A stretch of 64,000 nt of DNA from Bathymodiolus brooksi (lineage: Eukaryota > Mollusca > Bivalvia > Mytilida > Modiolidae): contig OY804585.1 of NCBI GenBank assembly GCA_963680875.1, positions 48,903,085 to 48,967,084 of the forward strand, given 5' to 3'. Both the position numbers and the translations under genes were made by a program. Below are positions 24,745 through 37,035 of this stretch, piece after piece. Position 1 is the first letter of the stretch; every line of letters starts with the position of its first letter. The notes beneath the pieces were generated by a model. That model ran no database searches, was not told the origin of the DNA, and was given only the letters and a program-made list of their open reading frames with translations.

Positions 24745-24970
24745 AGCTTAGTTGGATCTTTATAGTGCTAGCTAAATGAAACGATCCGCAGGTAGACATG
24801 TTGCTCATCTCGCACACATTATCCTGATTCCGAGCAATCCCATCTTTACTATTTCTCCTTAATGTGTAGGCTTTGCGGAGAGGCATCAACTACCATTTTA
24901 CACTCTTTGATTTGAATCCACAATCTAGCGCACTCGAGGCGATCACATTAACCGTTACACCACCGATGAG
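24745..24970 (-). repeat. SINE family 2 copy
   Basis: Reverse orientation. Read on minus it has CACCGATGGTGT-like head sequence, a B-box-like GGATTCAAATC and then GTCTACCTGCGGATCG and AGCTAGCACTATAAAGATCC, matching the body of the element at 45802-46172. Confidence 0.65.
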
Positions 24971-25000
24971 GTTCCCAAATGAGAAGAATGTTTATTTAGT

Positions 25001-25232
25001 TGATGGTGTTTAACGCCACGTTCGTGGAGGAAAGTTTATTGGTGAAGGAAACCGTAGGACCCGAGAAAACCACCGACCTGTCGTAAATCACTGACAAACT
25101 TTATCATATAATTGTGTACACCTCGTCCTGATCTAGATTCGAACTCACAACATCAGTGGTGATAGGCACTGATTGCATAGGTAGTTGTAATTTCAATTAC
25201 CATACGATCACGACCACGACAGCCTGCGGTTC
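25001..25232 (-). repeat. SINE family 1 copy
   Basis: Reverse orientation from TGATGGTGTTTAACGCCACG to the head complement CGATCACGACCACGACAGCC. The segment between the tail and the central domain is partly deleted. Confidence 0.8.
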
Positions 25233-25509
25233 TGAAATGAGATGATTGCTATTCCAAATTAATTTAAAAAGTAATTCGAACCATCAAAAGAGGATATCAA
25301 AGCTTATATCTCCATGTGTTGATTCTCAACTTTCTTTATCATAATAAAAAACAAGCCAACTGTCATACCAAAGAAAAAACCCAACCCAAGCCGATCGATC
25401 TATCATGATATTATGTTAGTTTGAAATTAAAATAGCTTTGTTATATAATTTATAGGGATAATATCACGGAAAATCGATTTGTACTTTTATATCTTACTTA
25501 CAATAGGAT

Positions 25510-26056
25510 AATACGGTTGTTTCGAATCATGTCAATTCCGACCACGTTCCGTTTTTTTCGTGTCTTGACGTCTGAAATGCTCGGCAGACGACTTCCGGTG
25601 TTTACGCTATTACTGTGACAATGTCAGCATATCATAGTCGTAGATGCGGTAGATTGTAAGTAATTGTAATATGGAAACGCCAAGGAAACGGCTGAATAAA
25701 CACTGGTGTTCGGTACCCCACTATCTGTCTGATATCAGAAATATATACATAAAGGCAGATCGTTTTCCTTTCATGATGCTGACAGCCGCACATAAAGAAA
25801 GAAAACAAATTTAATTTTAAAGAAGCAAATGTCTCTGCAAATAAAATAATTGAATTGATATTTTTTTTTACAGAAAATGTTAAGATTTTTTTAAGTTGAG
25901 GATCGCACGTTAAAATGGCACATATCGATTGGAGTTTTTGTTGTGTACATTTGACACCGGAAGTCCAGTGCTTTACATTCCATCGAAATTACGTGATCTG
26001 GGGGACGGAAATAACACAATTTTGACGGAATGGAAATGATTTGAAACAACCGTATT
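25510..26056. mobile_element. Non-autonomous element with terminal inverted repeats, about 547 bp
   Basis: Left end AATACGGTTGTTTCGAATCA and right end TGATTTGAAACAACCGTATT are inverted repeats with one mismatch over 20 bases, and weaker pairing continues inward (ATTCCG...CGGAAT; ACTTCCGGTGT...ACACCGGAAGT). There is no transposase inside. Target duplication is not clear. Confidence 0.6.
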
Positions 26057-26139
26057 GAAAAATGTGGTATTGTTATCAATTTCACGAAGCAAGACTATAT
26101 TCTGTCTGACAATTTGGGGCCCAATGTTATGTAAATAAA

Positions 26140-26330
26140 CGTTAAAGAATACCAAAGGGGCAATCTAGAGAAAATGGAAAAACGGCACACAAGACGAAGA
26201 AAAACGAAACAAAAAAATAACGCAATATTCGTTGGACGCCATTATACGCAAGCAAACACAAATAACGTAAATAAGACATGAACCCTCCTACAAACAAATA
26301 TGCGACACGTTCGAAGATAGGGAGGGACTT
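26140..26330 (+). repeat. Dispersed repeat R3 copy
   Basis: From ACGTTAAAGAATACCAAAGG to CCTCCTACAAACAAATATGCG. Internal deletion in the GACAATCC block. Confidence 0.65.
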
Positions 26331-27928
26331 CAAAGTTTATCGAAATGAATACCTGGTAGGCCAGCATGTTGCCGTACATGACCTCGTGATATTTGTGAAC
26401 TGTAGAGATGTTAGTTACGCACTATATACTAAGTCGGGATCAGAATATTACTAGACTATTTCCCCACATTCTCAACATTGTCTGAATTGCTTAGCTACCG
26501 AGCTTCGACATTTTCACTGTTGTCAAATTCTTAAGCTCGTTCATATAAAGAACTGCAAAAACATCGCCTGTATCAGCGGCGTGTAACTGTTATTAGTACC
26601 CACATTTACCATAGCATTGCTGGTGGTATCATTGTACAACTTTTAATATCAGCAACAACTTGGACCGTCAGCAAAAGACATATTTTGATCTGTATTTACA
26701 ACTAATCAATTCAAATGAGAGGAACACAAAGTCGTAATCCATATTTGATATATCTTCGCTAGATCACCAGTTCTTTCTTTTAAAAAATGTTCATCAGAAT
26801 TCATCTGCTAAAGATATATTGCTATATATATTAAAAAAACAATGCAAGTGCAGTGGTATATTAATCCAAATTATTAAGTAATAATAATAACAAAAAGGGT
26901 GTAAAAAAGAAACGAAGAGTAATATCAATTTATTTCGTTCATATCTATCATTTCCACACGTTCGATGTGTTTTTACCTTAAAATGGCATAATTCCGCGTC
27001 TCATTTCAGACAATGTTATTGTGCAAAAATGTGTCTTTTTCGGCGTATGAATGCATGCAAAAATGTGTTTGTATGCATATTACATACCTTTCTTAAATGA
27101 CCAGTCTTTCCATCACTGACGAAAGATTTGTAAATCAAATTGACTTGACCGAAATCGGTTTGCACATCAAATATGTGTCATTAATGTGTTCATCCAATTA
27201 CATGTTACCTATTATTGTTTGACCTTGAACGGTCAAATGATTTTCCCATAATGTCGCACTCGATTGACAATAACATGATCCATGTTTTCATTATTAATTT
27301 ATTAAATTGTTTTTTAAATTAGCTTCAGAAAATAATACCATTTTCCTTACAAATTACTGTATTATATTTTACCATAACAAGTAACAAAACATATCCGGTT
27401 TTTTATGTACATAGAAATATAATCTTAGTTGCCTTTATAATTGACAATATTTTTAAAAGCGCACTCGATTGGCGTTATAATCAATAAATCAATTTTAAAG
27501 TTGTAGTTGGATTAAATGTCTCACCTTTTTTGTTTTTTCAACAACACTATTATTGTACAAGTTTATTACGCACCTAGGCCTTCACCTGAGTACTCATGCT
27601 GAAATAGAAACCCGTTATTTCCAACGAGGACTTATTTGAGTAGCTATGCTGAAAAAAGAAACCCGTTATATCCAATATGGGCAGCTTTCTTTGTTTCAAT
27701 AGTGCTGTATATTATACTTGGATGAATGCAACGACATAGTTTAAAGAAGGGGTAATAATTCACGGTGATTAAGCAATATCTGTTTTAAATTCATGCCTTT
27801 TTACCTTTGACTCTTTTTTCACATTTTAAAATTGTTGATTTTTGTTTCATTGGTGAAATGATATCAGCAATGTAAATTTGTGTATAATTCGTTACTACTC
27901 CCACGATTTACACGGGGGTTACGGGTTA
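26331..27928. other. No gene seen
   Basis: About 1.6 kb of AT-rich sequence. A short imperfect direct repeat occurs at 27595-27675 (CTCATGCTGAAATAGAAACC and later CTATGCTGAAAAAAGAAACC). Nothing else is supported. Confidence 0.45.
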
Positions 27929-28168
27929 TGAGGTTATGGGGTTTAACGCCATTTTCAACAATAGTTAAGTTATATTGATAGAGGAAACCGTGGTGCCAGG
28001 AGATAACCACCGACCTACCGCAAGTAACTGACAAATATAATCACATAACGCGGTATCGAGTACACCTCGCCTGAGCTTGATTCGAACTCACAACGCTAGT
28101 GGTGATAGGCACTGGTTGCATAGGTTATCGCCAATCCAAATACCATACTATCATGACCACGACGACGC
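27929..28168 (-). repeat. SINE family 1 copy
   Basis: Reverse orientation, from GGGGTTTAACGCCATTTTCA to ATCATGACCACGACGACGCC. The central CTCCGG block is altered to CCAGGAG. Confidence 0.75.
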
Positions 28169-30789
28169 CTTGTTTTACATGGAAAATGTATTAATGATGC
28201 ATATTTATAATTTAAACGTATTTTATTCAGAAAAGTACTGAGAAGGATTGGATAGCAGGACAAGCCTATATATATCCTCTTCTCAATGATGCATATTCGT
28301 TTTATGCCGTTCGTTATATAATATATTCTAGACATGATTGTTGATGATAAAGAGAAACAATATGCTATCCAGGGACGACAACATATGCATCACTCGCATC
28401 ATGATTAGAACCATTTATATAAATTGATGGATATTCAGAATGTTTTATCTAACTTCAACAAAGTGGTACTGTATTATTAAAGAACAACATTTTTTTTAAG
28501 TTCAATATTACATTTATGCTTTGGACTTCACCCTGGAAGGGTTTTCCCCAAGATTAATATTATATTTTTTTCATGATTTGTTTTCTCGTATTCCAAAATG
28601 TTGCGTTTCATGCTCATTATAATATGGTGGCTTAGAACCAGACGAATACAATTGCATTGATAAATCTTGAGTTTGGTTGCATACTGGCTCGTTCATTCAT
28701 GTTGTAATGAGAACTCCAACATACCAATTGTCAACTCGACATTTTCTAAATACTCTGAGCGAAATTTATCCGGTATCATTGATTACTATATTATATGTTC
28801 TAAGAGCGGGGACTCGTAACCAAGACAACCATTATCAAATGTTCGCTCGATTTAACAATCGGCATAAATTTGCTAAAGTAATGTTATCAGTACTGCCAAG
28901 TCGGTACTCGACATGATCATAAAATATTTGGACACTTAGCTTTGAACATTTTGATAGAAAGGAGAACGGTGAGTTAACTGTTAAATTCAAAATAAGAACT
29001 TTTAAAATTGGAGTTGCTTAAGCATGTTTTGGGTCGGAATATATCTACGCTGTCTGTACTACTAAGCTGCATTCTTACAGTTTGAGAGATGAAAGATATG
29101 AAACCATTTTGCAAATACCTATTTTTCTTTTTGGTTGCATGTTTGATTGTTTGTTTTTGTTTGTTTTTTGTTTGTTCTTATTGGTCTGTAAAGGTATATA
29201 TGTAATTGTTTTTCGATGTCATTATGAAAAGAAAGGAATAATTATCGTCAATGACAAACATGGTGAACATGGTGTTGAGCGTAAAACGTCGACGTGATGA
29301 CGTTAACCTAACCACTAGGGGCTCTTTGTTCAGTACCTTTCTTTGGTAGCAGCAACACTCTATCAAGGAATAGTAACTGACAACATATAATTGCATCTGA
29401 AGACATATATGCAGCAACTATCCGCATATAATTATTGAGATTAACACGGCTATGTAAGCGTTATCTCTGATTAGGGATTTGGAGCCACAGATTTCGTGTA
29501 TATCATTGTCAGCATATGTACCATCAACAATGTAATTATTGTTAGTAATAGTATCATTCTCTTTTACATGAGCTTCTTGAAGACAAACAAATGCAATTGA
29601 CATGGAAACTTTAACTACTACATTGAAATCTCCGAGTGAACGATTTGGGTCTATTTGACAACCCTTCTAGACGTGTGTTCTGAATATTAGGATCGATCGT
29701 GTCCACCATTGAAGCATTTCAGAGCACATAACAGGCACATTGCATCAAGTAGTGGGGCTTCTATGACAAACAAAGGGGATGTGCGGGCTTAATCGATTTA
29801 GCGGGATCCCATACGGGGAAGATCTATTTTAAAGCAAAATTTGGTAATGTAACTTGAGGAAGAAAAAGTGTAATAATGTGATGATTGCAACAAAATATGT
29901 TTAAATTAATTTTGACATTTCAAATTTAAATTTAAATGTATTTAAACAAATCATTAAACTGATTAAATTCCTTTTGTAACACCTTATTTATTAGCATTTT
30001 AAAGCTTATTTTGCATATTGCTAATATTTCTTACAAGATATTCTGTTATTTAAGACAATCAAATTAATACTCTATTAAATAAATTCAGTCCTATGATTCC
30101 AATTTGATAAGGCACATGCGTGTTCTTTTGATTTACGGCTGCCATTTACAGCAAGAGACATACACGCACATTATTTTAACGAGAACACTCTCTGACAAAA
30201 CAATACGTCTATTCGTGACATTCTCGGCGACTTACAAATAATTTAAAATTACGTGTAAGAGAATATATTTATCAGACTATCAACATTCAAAGATAATCGG
30301 AAGGACACATCACTAGACGTCGTATGACGTCTTATCAGAGTTGTCAAGAACTGTATTAGTCAAAGGACAATCAATTGAAGATGGAAAACAATGTATTTTT
30401 CTCAAAGTTAATTATAGGAGTTCAGATCTCATTAGTCAATTAAGAACCGTGACAATCATTCAACAGTTTTACCAGATATTTCTGAGGATTATTCATCAGA
30501 AGATGTACAGAAAAATAACAGAAAAAAATCATTTCTTAAAATCATAAAATCAACTTGCATGATAATTAAAAAAGGGCCACTAGGCAGTAAAACCATATAC
30601 TATAGTACAAGTCCAAAGGAAAACACATCAAAAGACCAAAAATCTCAAATTATCCCTTAAAGGTAGGAGCCTTACCCGATGCACCAAGCGTGTAGCTTCC
30701 CTTCGTCATATATTGAACCAATTGAGGAATATATTAGATATTTTCATCATTAAATTTAAAATTCATCAAACCAAAAATGTAAGTATTAC
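28169..30789. other. No gene seen; 2.6 kb of unique-looking AT-rich DNA
   Basis: The longest stretch of the intron without an assignable repeat. Short open frames (60-79 codons) have no recognisable content and no paired splice sites that I can defend. Confidence 0.45.
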
Positions 30790-30960
30790 TAAATAACCAT
30801 TAGACAAATACCGAATGGCAATCAAACATGGACAATCCGGAGACACTGGCAACACAAGACGAAGAAAAAACCAATACAATATGTGTTGGATACCACTATA
30901 GTTTATACGCAAATAAACACAAATAACATAAATAAAATGAAGGTTGTTGTTCCTCAAACA
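30790..30960 (+). repeat. Dispersed repeat R3, diverged copy
   Basis: Contains CAATCAAACATGGACAATCC, GGAGACACTGGCAACACAAG and CAAATAAACACAAATAACAT. The 3' part is missing. Confidence 0.65.
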
Positions 30961-31059
30961 CAGATAACCGTAGTTGATTTTTACTATCCTGTTTAGGTCC
31001 TTTAGTTTTCTTGTTCCCTTAAAATAATAATAAAAACAATATACCTTTAAATTACTTGG

Positions 31060-31140
31060 TTATACAAGAAACGCGTCGTGCGAGCTACGTTAGATGAGTA
31101 TGGTTTTATTGCATTATCATCAGAAGAATGTCTGCAAAAG
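31060..31140 (+). repeat. Dispersed repeat R4, degenerate copy
   Basis: Keeps GAAACGCGTCGTGCG (from 31071), but the upstream CTGATGA block is not recognisable. Confidence 0.4.
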
Positions 31141-32675
31141 GTTGAGACACGTCAATTACGTATAGATCAACCTATACATCAATCGTCACCATGGAATTAT
31201 TGTGTGATTAATTAAATATCTAGTTTTTAATTATCTTTCTCGAGCAAACACCCCCATGTGAACACAATCCCCATAAAAGGTAGCACTCGCAATGATATAA
31301 AACCAAATATATGCAGAGAGTGCACAGTAAACAATAGTGGTGATAATTTCATATAGTACACATACTGAACGCCTATTGCAGTCAGTTTTATCTTATCCGT
31401 GATGTCATACCACTACAGCGTTCTCATGACGTCATAGTAAGTGACTCGAATGCACTAATATATTTGTGTACTTTTGTTTAAATCTGGACTGTAGTTTTAT
31501 TACTCGCAGAGAGCCGTTCAATATCGGTTATCAATGACTTAGATGAAAAACTGCATGGCTTCATGCTACAAATCATTTATGCCCCGGTTTTCCGAGTTAA
31601 ATGGTTCAGCAATCTCTCGCTTCGCGTTCCGTGGTATAAATATTTCATACAAACGGCTAAGAAGGATATGAAGTTTGATTGGTCATTCGATGGCTTTTCA
31701 TGTAGGGTGTTGCTGTGGTTAATTTTACTACTGATAAACAGGATTGGTATATAATATTGATTCATGCATATTTAATCACTTCGTTGTATTTTCGCCTTGT
31801 TTTTGAATATTAAGGTACATTTCAATCAACCTAAAATCAATCTAGTGGTTATTCATTTTATATCATCACCTTGCATCCCCACATCTGTAATATTTCTTAA
31901 AGTTATTGACATTAAGCCAAACAGGTAATTGGTTGAAATTTAAACACTTTCATTTCTTTCTTTGAAATGTGCGTAGTGAATTCCAATGAAAGATTCAGGT
32001 AATGAAGAATGATGTTTGTAAGAGGAGATCGGTCAGTACCTCTAATTACCAAAATTAGCAGCTGTATTAGCAACACCAGACAAATTAATAGCATCAAATA
32101 ATAGTTATTGTGAATGTTACTGACACTATCAGTAACAGGGTACCGATAGGTAGTTTGTTGTTTGAAATGTTTCCTCTACAGTAGATTTAGCAGCGTTTTC
32201 TTCGTGCAATAATATGATAAAAAAAATACCACATGATTCGTAGAAATAAATATACTTGTCTATAAAACTCGTAGAAACAAAGGTAAAATGGATACCACTA
32301 ACACACACATGTATATATATATGAACGCCCACTCTCCTGTTTGATAGATTGATTAAATGTTGCTTAGTCAGGTGAGAGACATGCCAGGTCTAATGAGATA
32401 TAGATAAAATACAAGTGGCTATTGACTAATGTTTTGAATGCTAAAAGAAAAAAATATCATATCTGATTGTGTCGCAAACGTTTGACTACCAACAAGCCAG
32501 CAACATCTACTCACAACATTATGTTGCTTATTAAGCTTTTATTTACTATAGCGTCACGATGTGACATTTTCAAGTCAGGCATGAATAATTTAAATATTTC
32601 CACTTTAGATCTCATGTATATATGTGTTGTCAGTTATTCACTGTTGTTTTGTGGTTTTATTATTATTTTGTTTTT
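31141..32675. other. No gene seen
   Basis: AT-rich sequence. Part of it (31600-31670) has CTCGCTTCGCG-type sequence like the centres of the foldback elements, but arms could not be paired. Confidence 0.4.
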
Positions 32676-32696
32676 GGGGAGGGGGGGGGGGGGGGG
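32676..32696 (+). repeat. G homopolymer (GGGGA then 16 G)
   Basis: Uninterrupted run of 16 G preceded by GGGGA, in AT-rich context. It could form a quadruplex on the G strand. Its length in the assembly is unreliable. Confidence 0.8.
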
Positions 32697-32929
32697 TCTT
32701 TTTTAAAAATAAATTTAAATAGTGGTTCAAAAGAGACAGGTTTACACAAATGCATGCAACAGTTTATTTAATAATATTGTGGAAAGTGTCTTTTTAATGA
32801 TTTTAGGAAAATATCAATTGTTGTTGTTGCAAAGAACACCACTTATTACCCTGATCATTTTTATGAGTTATGAAAACCAGCATGACACTTTGCTTCAAAT
32901 GATTACTCGGTTTTGTATAGTTACAATCG

Positions 32930-33310
32930 CGTTCTCCTTTCCTCACTCATGGATTAATACCGGAGTGAAGCAGGAATTGCTTACTTTTATTGGATCACTT
33001 GAATCCCCCTCGATTGTTAGTGGGGTTTGTATTAACTAATGTTTAGCTCTCTGTGTGATGGCATTGCTAGTCTGTTTTTCCATTTTGATAATTACATTGA
33101 ATATGCCTGTTCGATTTACGCCTACCTATTGCCCCTTTTGGTATCGTCAGACATTTCTGATAATGGACTCGGATGCCGAGTATCTATGTTCGTTCAGTTG
33201 TGATTATAAATCTAATACCACTTCCATGAGTTCTGACCTGATATTGGCATCAAGCGTTATATTTCCAAACACTTATTCAAGGCCGAATTGTCTTCCTCAA
33301 TAGTCACGAT
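32930..33310 (-). repeat. Mytilid-type dispersed repeat, very diverged
   Basis: The reverse strand has the expected block order: AAGCAGGAATTGCTTAC, then AGTGGGGTTTGTATTAAC, then TTACGCCTACCTATTGCCCC with TTTTGGTATCGTC, on this strand. The same order occurs more clearly at 56480-56705. Three plus-strand frames of 82-105 codons across the area (32722-33651) are by-products. Confidence 0.45.
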
Positions 33311-33569
33311 ATAGTGGAAATGTTCTGAAAGTAACAACAGACACATCTAATAACAATATATTGTTTTGTGTGGAGCTGTTGTTTTGTAAAGCGATGAGCT
33401 TTGTAAAAATCACAACCATCTACTCACAAACACATGAAGTTTCACTTATTGAGTTGTGCGTTCGACAGTTCGTAAGTGAGATTACATTCCAAGATAATTT
33501 TCAATGTTGTCTGAGTTTCATAGAAAATTCAGTAACCTTCTCAAGCTTAATCACCACTCAGTTAGCAAG

Positions 33570-33725
33570 AAACTGGCAACAGGACGAAAAAGCACAAAAC
33601 AAAGCACAACACTATATGCAAGCAAACACAAATAAGGTGAATAAGACATGAACCCTCCTACAAATAATTGGAGGCAAAGGCCAACCGAACATCGATTTGT
33701 TTGCATTTCAGGAACAATACATGAT
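33570..33725 (+). repeat. Dispersed repeat R3 copy
   Basis: AGAAACTGGCAACAGGACG to CCAACCGAACATCGATTTG, with AAGACATGAACCCTCCTACA intact. Confidence 0.65.
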
Positions 33726-33734
33726 TTTGCAGTA

Positions 33735-33905
33735 TTTATATCAAGTTTATTAGGGTTAGTGTTGCTCGCTCGTCAGTTTTTCTATATGTAGTGTTTCGTA
33801 GATCATTTTTGTCCTTTTACTTTTGGCCAGTGTTATTATTTATCCTTCGATATACGGCTTCTTATTACCCCTTTGGCATCTTCAATATTTTCTACATTGA
33901 ACAAA
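33735..33905 (-). repeat. Mytilid-type dispersed repeat fragment
   Basis: Contains TGTTTCGTAGATCATTTTTG, TTGGCCAGTGTTATT, ATACGGCTTCTTATTACCCC and TTTGGCATCTTC, parallel to the copy at 56480-56705. It directly follows an R3 copy. Confidence 0.55.
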
Positions 33906-34359
33906 GTTTCACATAAGACATATTAAATGACACAAGTTATGTGTTTGTTTCAATTACAAAATGATATCGGAGTATTTCTACTTTAACGGACCCCACAAAT
34001 AGTACGGGAAATAGTAGTAAATACGTGTATATAAGAAACGGGGGCGCCAACACGTTGAAAATGAAAAATAGGCAGAAAATCGCAAAATTAAGGTACAATT
34101 TTAATTTCCCGGGTAAAATTGTGCTTAAAAAAACTGTTGTTTTTAAACCATTTTTTTAAATCAGAATATCAAAATAAAGAGAATAGAAGCCAAGGTAATA
34201 TCGTAGAATCTCCATCTTTCGTTGCTCAGGTAGGTACATCACATGATCAATATTTGACCTCTGTATCATGAATATTCATAACATCCGGTTTTGTGTATGA
34301 CGTCATGATCAACGTACTCGAAAATCAGCTGTTGTTAGTAAATATGATCATGTGAGAAC
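33906..34359. other. 5' flank of the Merlin-type relic; no separate gene seen
   Basis: AT-rich sequence that may include the 5' non-coding part of the transposon. A convincing terminal inverted repeat was not found. Confidence 0.4.
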
Positions 34360-35372
34360 TGTCAAATTCCGATAAAACTGAAGGATTTGTTTTATACTTG
34401 TGAAAACACAGAACAAGTTATTCAGTGGTGTATTAGCCTTGAAATAATATTTGACCTACTTTGAGAGGTATGTAAGAAATGTAACCACGGTTTTTTTGGA
34501 CTCAGAAGTGTAGTGATAGCAAATGTTGTAAGAAAGTTTCAATGCGTAGCGGATCTTGGTTCCATAGACATAATTTAACTCTTGAACAAATTCTTTGTAT
34601 TACATACTTTTGGATTTACAAAGTTGATCAAGAATTTGTGAAACATGAACTTTCCATAAGCAATCAGACAATAGTTGATTGGTACAATTATTGTCGTGAA
34701 GTGTGCGTTTCAATTCTGGAAAAAGTCAGTGAATTGATAGGGGGTCAAGGAGTTGTAGTTGAAATAGATGAAAGTAAGTTTGGAAAAAGAAAATATCACA
34801 AAGGACGACACGTTGAAAGACAGTGGGTTTTTGGAGGCATTGCAAGAGAGAGTAAAAGGTGTTTCTTTGCGACAGTGGATGACCGTAGCCAAAGAACACT
34901 GTTACAAATAATAAAAGACAATATTAAACCTGGAACAACCATTATCAGTGATTACTGGAAAGCGTATCAGTGTCTTGACCAAGAAGGATTTGAACACCTG
35001 AAAGTTAACCATTCACTTAATTTTGTTGACCCAGATAGCGGAGCTCATACCAATACCATCGAAAGTACATGGAGAGCACTCAAAAAGTCCCTTCCAAAGT
35101 ACGGAACTGTAAAGCCTTTACATGATACATATTTCAGTCAATACTGTGTCAAAAAGAAGTACATACATGGCTCTGAGGATCCTTTTCTGGAATTTTTGAA
35201 ATTAATAAAACGTATTTACAATCCAGAAACACGCAAGCAAAAGTTAATATCAGAAGAAATATCCATTGAAATTCACATCTCTAAAATTAAAAAGCCAAGA
35301 ATATTACAAGACATTACAAATATTAATAGCCCTTCAATCACATTGAATTCTAGTTTGGACGATTACATGTAA
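34360..35372 (+). pseudogene. Merlin/IS1016-type (ISXO2-like) DDE transposase, N-terminally broken
   Basis: The main open frame (34542-35372, 276 codons) has the ISXO2-like DDE domain. Motifs are SMRSGSWFHRHNLTLEQIL at the start, first catalytic Asp at residue 76 in VVEIDESKFGKR, second at 137 in TIISDYWKAY, and Glu174 in HTNTIESTWRALKKSLPK. This fits cut-and-paste transposases of the Merlin superfamily, about 300 residues long with an N-terminal zinc ribbon. The missing N-terminus is present upstream in another frame. An EQVIQWC helix (about 34419-34437) and a CKKC pair (34471-34482) precede a T7 run at 34491-34497. The frames differ by one base across that run, and a second Cys cluster (KCSDSKCC) follows in the main frame. 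A TGA at 34462 also interrupts the upstream part. The copy is therefore probably dead although the catalytic domain is intact. No clear terminal inverted repeats were found. The element is antisense to the receptor gene. Confidence 0.85.
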
Positions 35373-36469
35373 TTGAATACTGCAACACTCCGTGGGTTCT
35401 CCAGCCTCAAACGCCGGCGGCGAAGCCTTGACTTTCTGTGTCCCAACGGTCAACTTCATATTTTTTATTCAAATACAAAGCACGTCGCCTTATATGTTTA
35501 AAAACGTTTGTTTATGTACAAATCGTCTTGCACATTGCTAACAGGATTAAATAATTCTAGTAAACTTATTTAAATTCATTATCTATGCTCCTCGATTCGA
35601 AGCGGTGACAAAATGGTCGTCATTATAAAAATAATTGCGGCTTTTGTTGGAACGAAATGAAAGGTTATGGGTCATGCGCGATGATTATTACAATATCTGA
35701 ATTCCGGGGTCCGCCAAAGTAGATTCTACCCAAGATATATTTTATATTTACCATTGAACTTCTGGTTTGCTGTCAAGGCGTAAACATATATTTTTTTAAT
35801 AAATCCCAGAAAAGTTCAATGACAGATTTAATACATGCTGGAATAGCCAATAGATGTTTTGTTATAAACAGAATACAGATATTGAAGACAATGTAAATAC
35901 AAACAACAAATTACACCTATTTGTACCAGCTGATCAGAACAGAATACTAAGTATAGTGTATTGTCTCTCAGACCAAGGGTAGGCATCACAAATGTCTATG
36001 GTATGTATGTTTGATCCATAGAGAATATATTTGTCAGGAATAGCTGACGACATGACATGTCTGAAATGTTAAATGCTATTTTGATTTCTTAGCAAATATA
36101 TATATATATATATTGTATATGGACGTGGATGAGATACTGACATTTCCATGCAAACTCTTCTCAATGGCAGTTGTATCTGGTGTGGAAGTTTTCTGTTGTC
36201 TCAGGTTGAAATCCAGCTTGTTTTGGCAGTTATTTCTTATCACATATATGTAGGCATATAATCTTCATTTATCGTGCATTCATTTATAATTTTTGAATTA
36301 TGCACAAGCAAACGTTCTATTGTGTGTTCATATCATGTTCTTTTCATAGTTTTCTTACGTTTAAATACGATTTTGTTAGCAATCGCAATGAAAGGTAGCG
36401 TCATCATGTAGTGAGCGGAACACGTTGTACAATGCCATTGAAGGAGACTTGTTAGCTATATTGTCTTTA
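35373..36469. other. No gene seen
   Basis: The first 150 bases or so may be the 3' non-coding end of the transposon (CTCCAGCCTCAAACGCCGGC is unusually GC-rich for the window). An (AT)n run lies near 36099-36112. Otherwise unique AT-rich sequence. Confidence 0.45.
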
Positions 36470-36606
36470 CGTTGCAATCAGTCAACATTATATGATACAG
36501 TTTGTCAGTGATTTGCGGCAGTTCGGTGGTTTTCTCCGGTTTCCTCCACCAATAAAACTGACCACCACGATATAACTGATGCGTTGTTGATAACCCTAAA
36601 CCCTCA
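36470..36606 (+). repeat. SINE family 1, body and tail fragment
   Basis: Head missing. Keeps AACATTATATGATACAGTTT through CACCACGATATAACTGA and ends early with ACCCTAAACCC. Confidence 0.7.
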
Positions 36607-36889
36607 ACGCTGGATTTATTTTTAATTTGTAAAGGTTAAGGTCAGCCAATTTACATTGTTGTCAGACTCACAGATTAAATTGTCCTTGTACCGTTTCATA
36701 ATACTAAATAAATATACGAGAAGTAGCTCCTTAGATGGCAAGGTATTTTGGCGACCCGATTTTGGACTCTCAAACACACCAGCACTTCCATTTCACCACG
36801 AAGACTATGCTTTGATATCAACGGGAATAGAGTAATTGAAATTTACTATAGGGATTATAAGATATATCACACTATTTTCAAATAAACAC

Positions 36890-37035
36890 TGCAGAAAACC
36901 AAAGGAGGAATACAAAAAAATAGACAATCCAGAGACACATAAAAGATTGGACATGAGACACAGAACGAGGAAAAATAACCATAGCACATAAAACTAAATA
37001 GACGAGAAGGTGAACCCAGGTACTCGCGAAATGTA
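36890..37035 (+). repeat. Dispersed repeat R3, diverged copy
   Basis: AAACCAAAGGAGGAATACAA, ATAGACAATCCAGAGACAC and GGTGAACCCAGGTACTCG keep the family order, but the middle is rearranged. Confidence 0.45.

Noticed and set aside
32722..33651. Three consecutive plus-strand frames (82-105 codons) resembling a small gene
   Set aside because: They overlap diverged copies of dispersed repeats and show no domain or splice structure.
33988..35712. Possible Merlin terminal inverted repeats GGACCCC (33988) and GGGGTCC (35706)
   Set aside because: Only seven bases match, inward pairing is poor and the flanks show no 8-9-bp target duplication.
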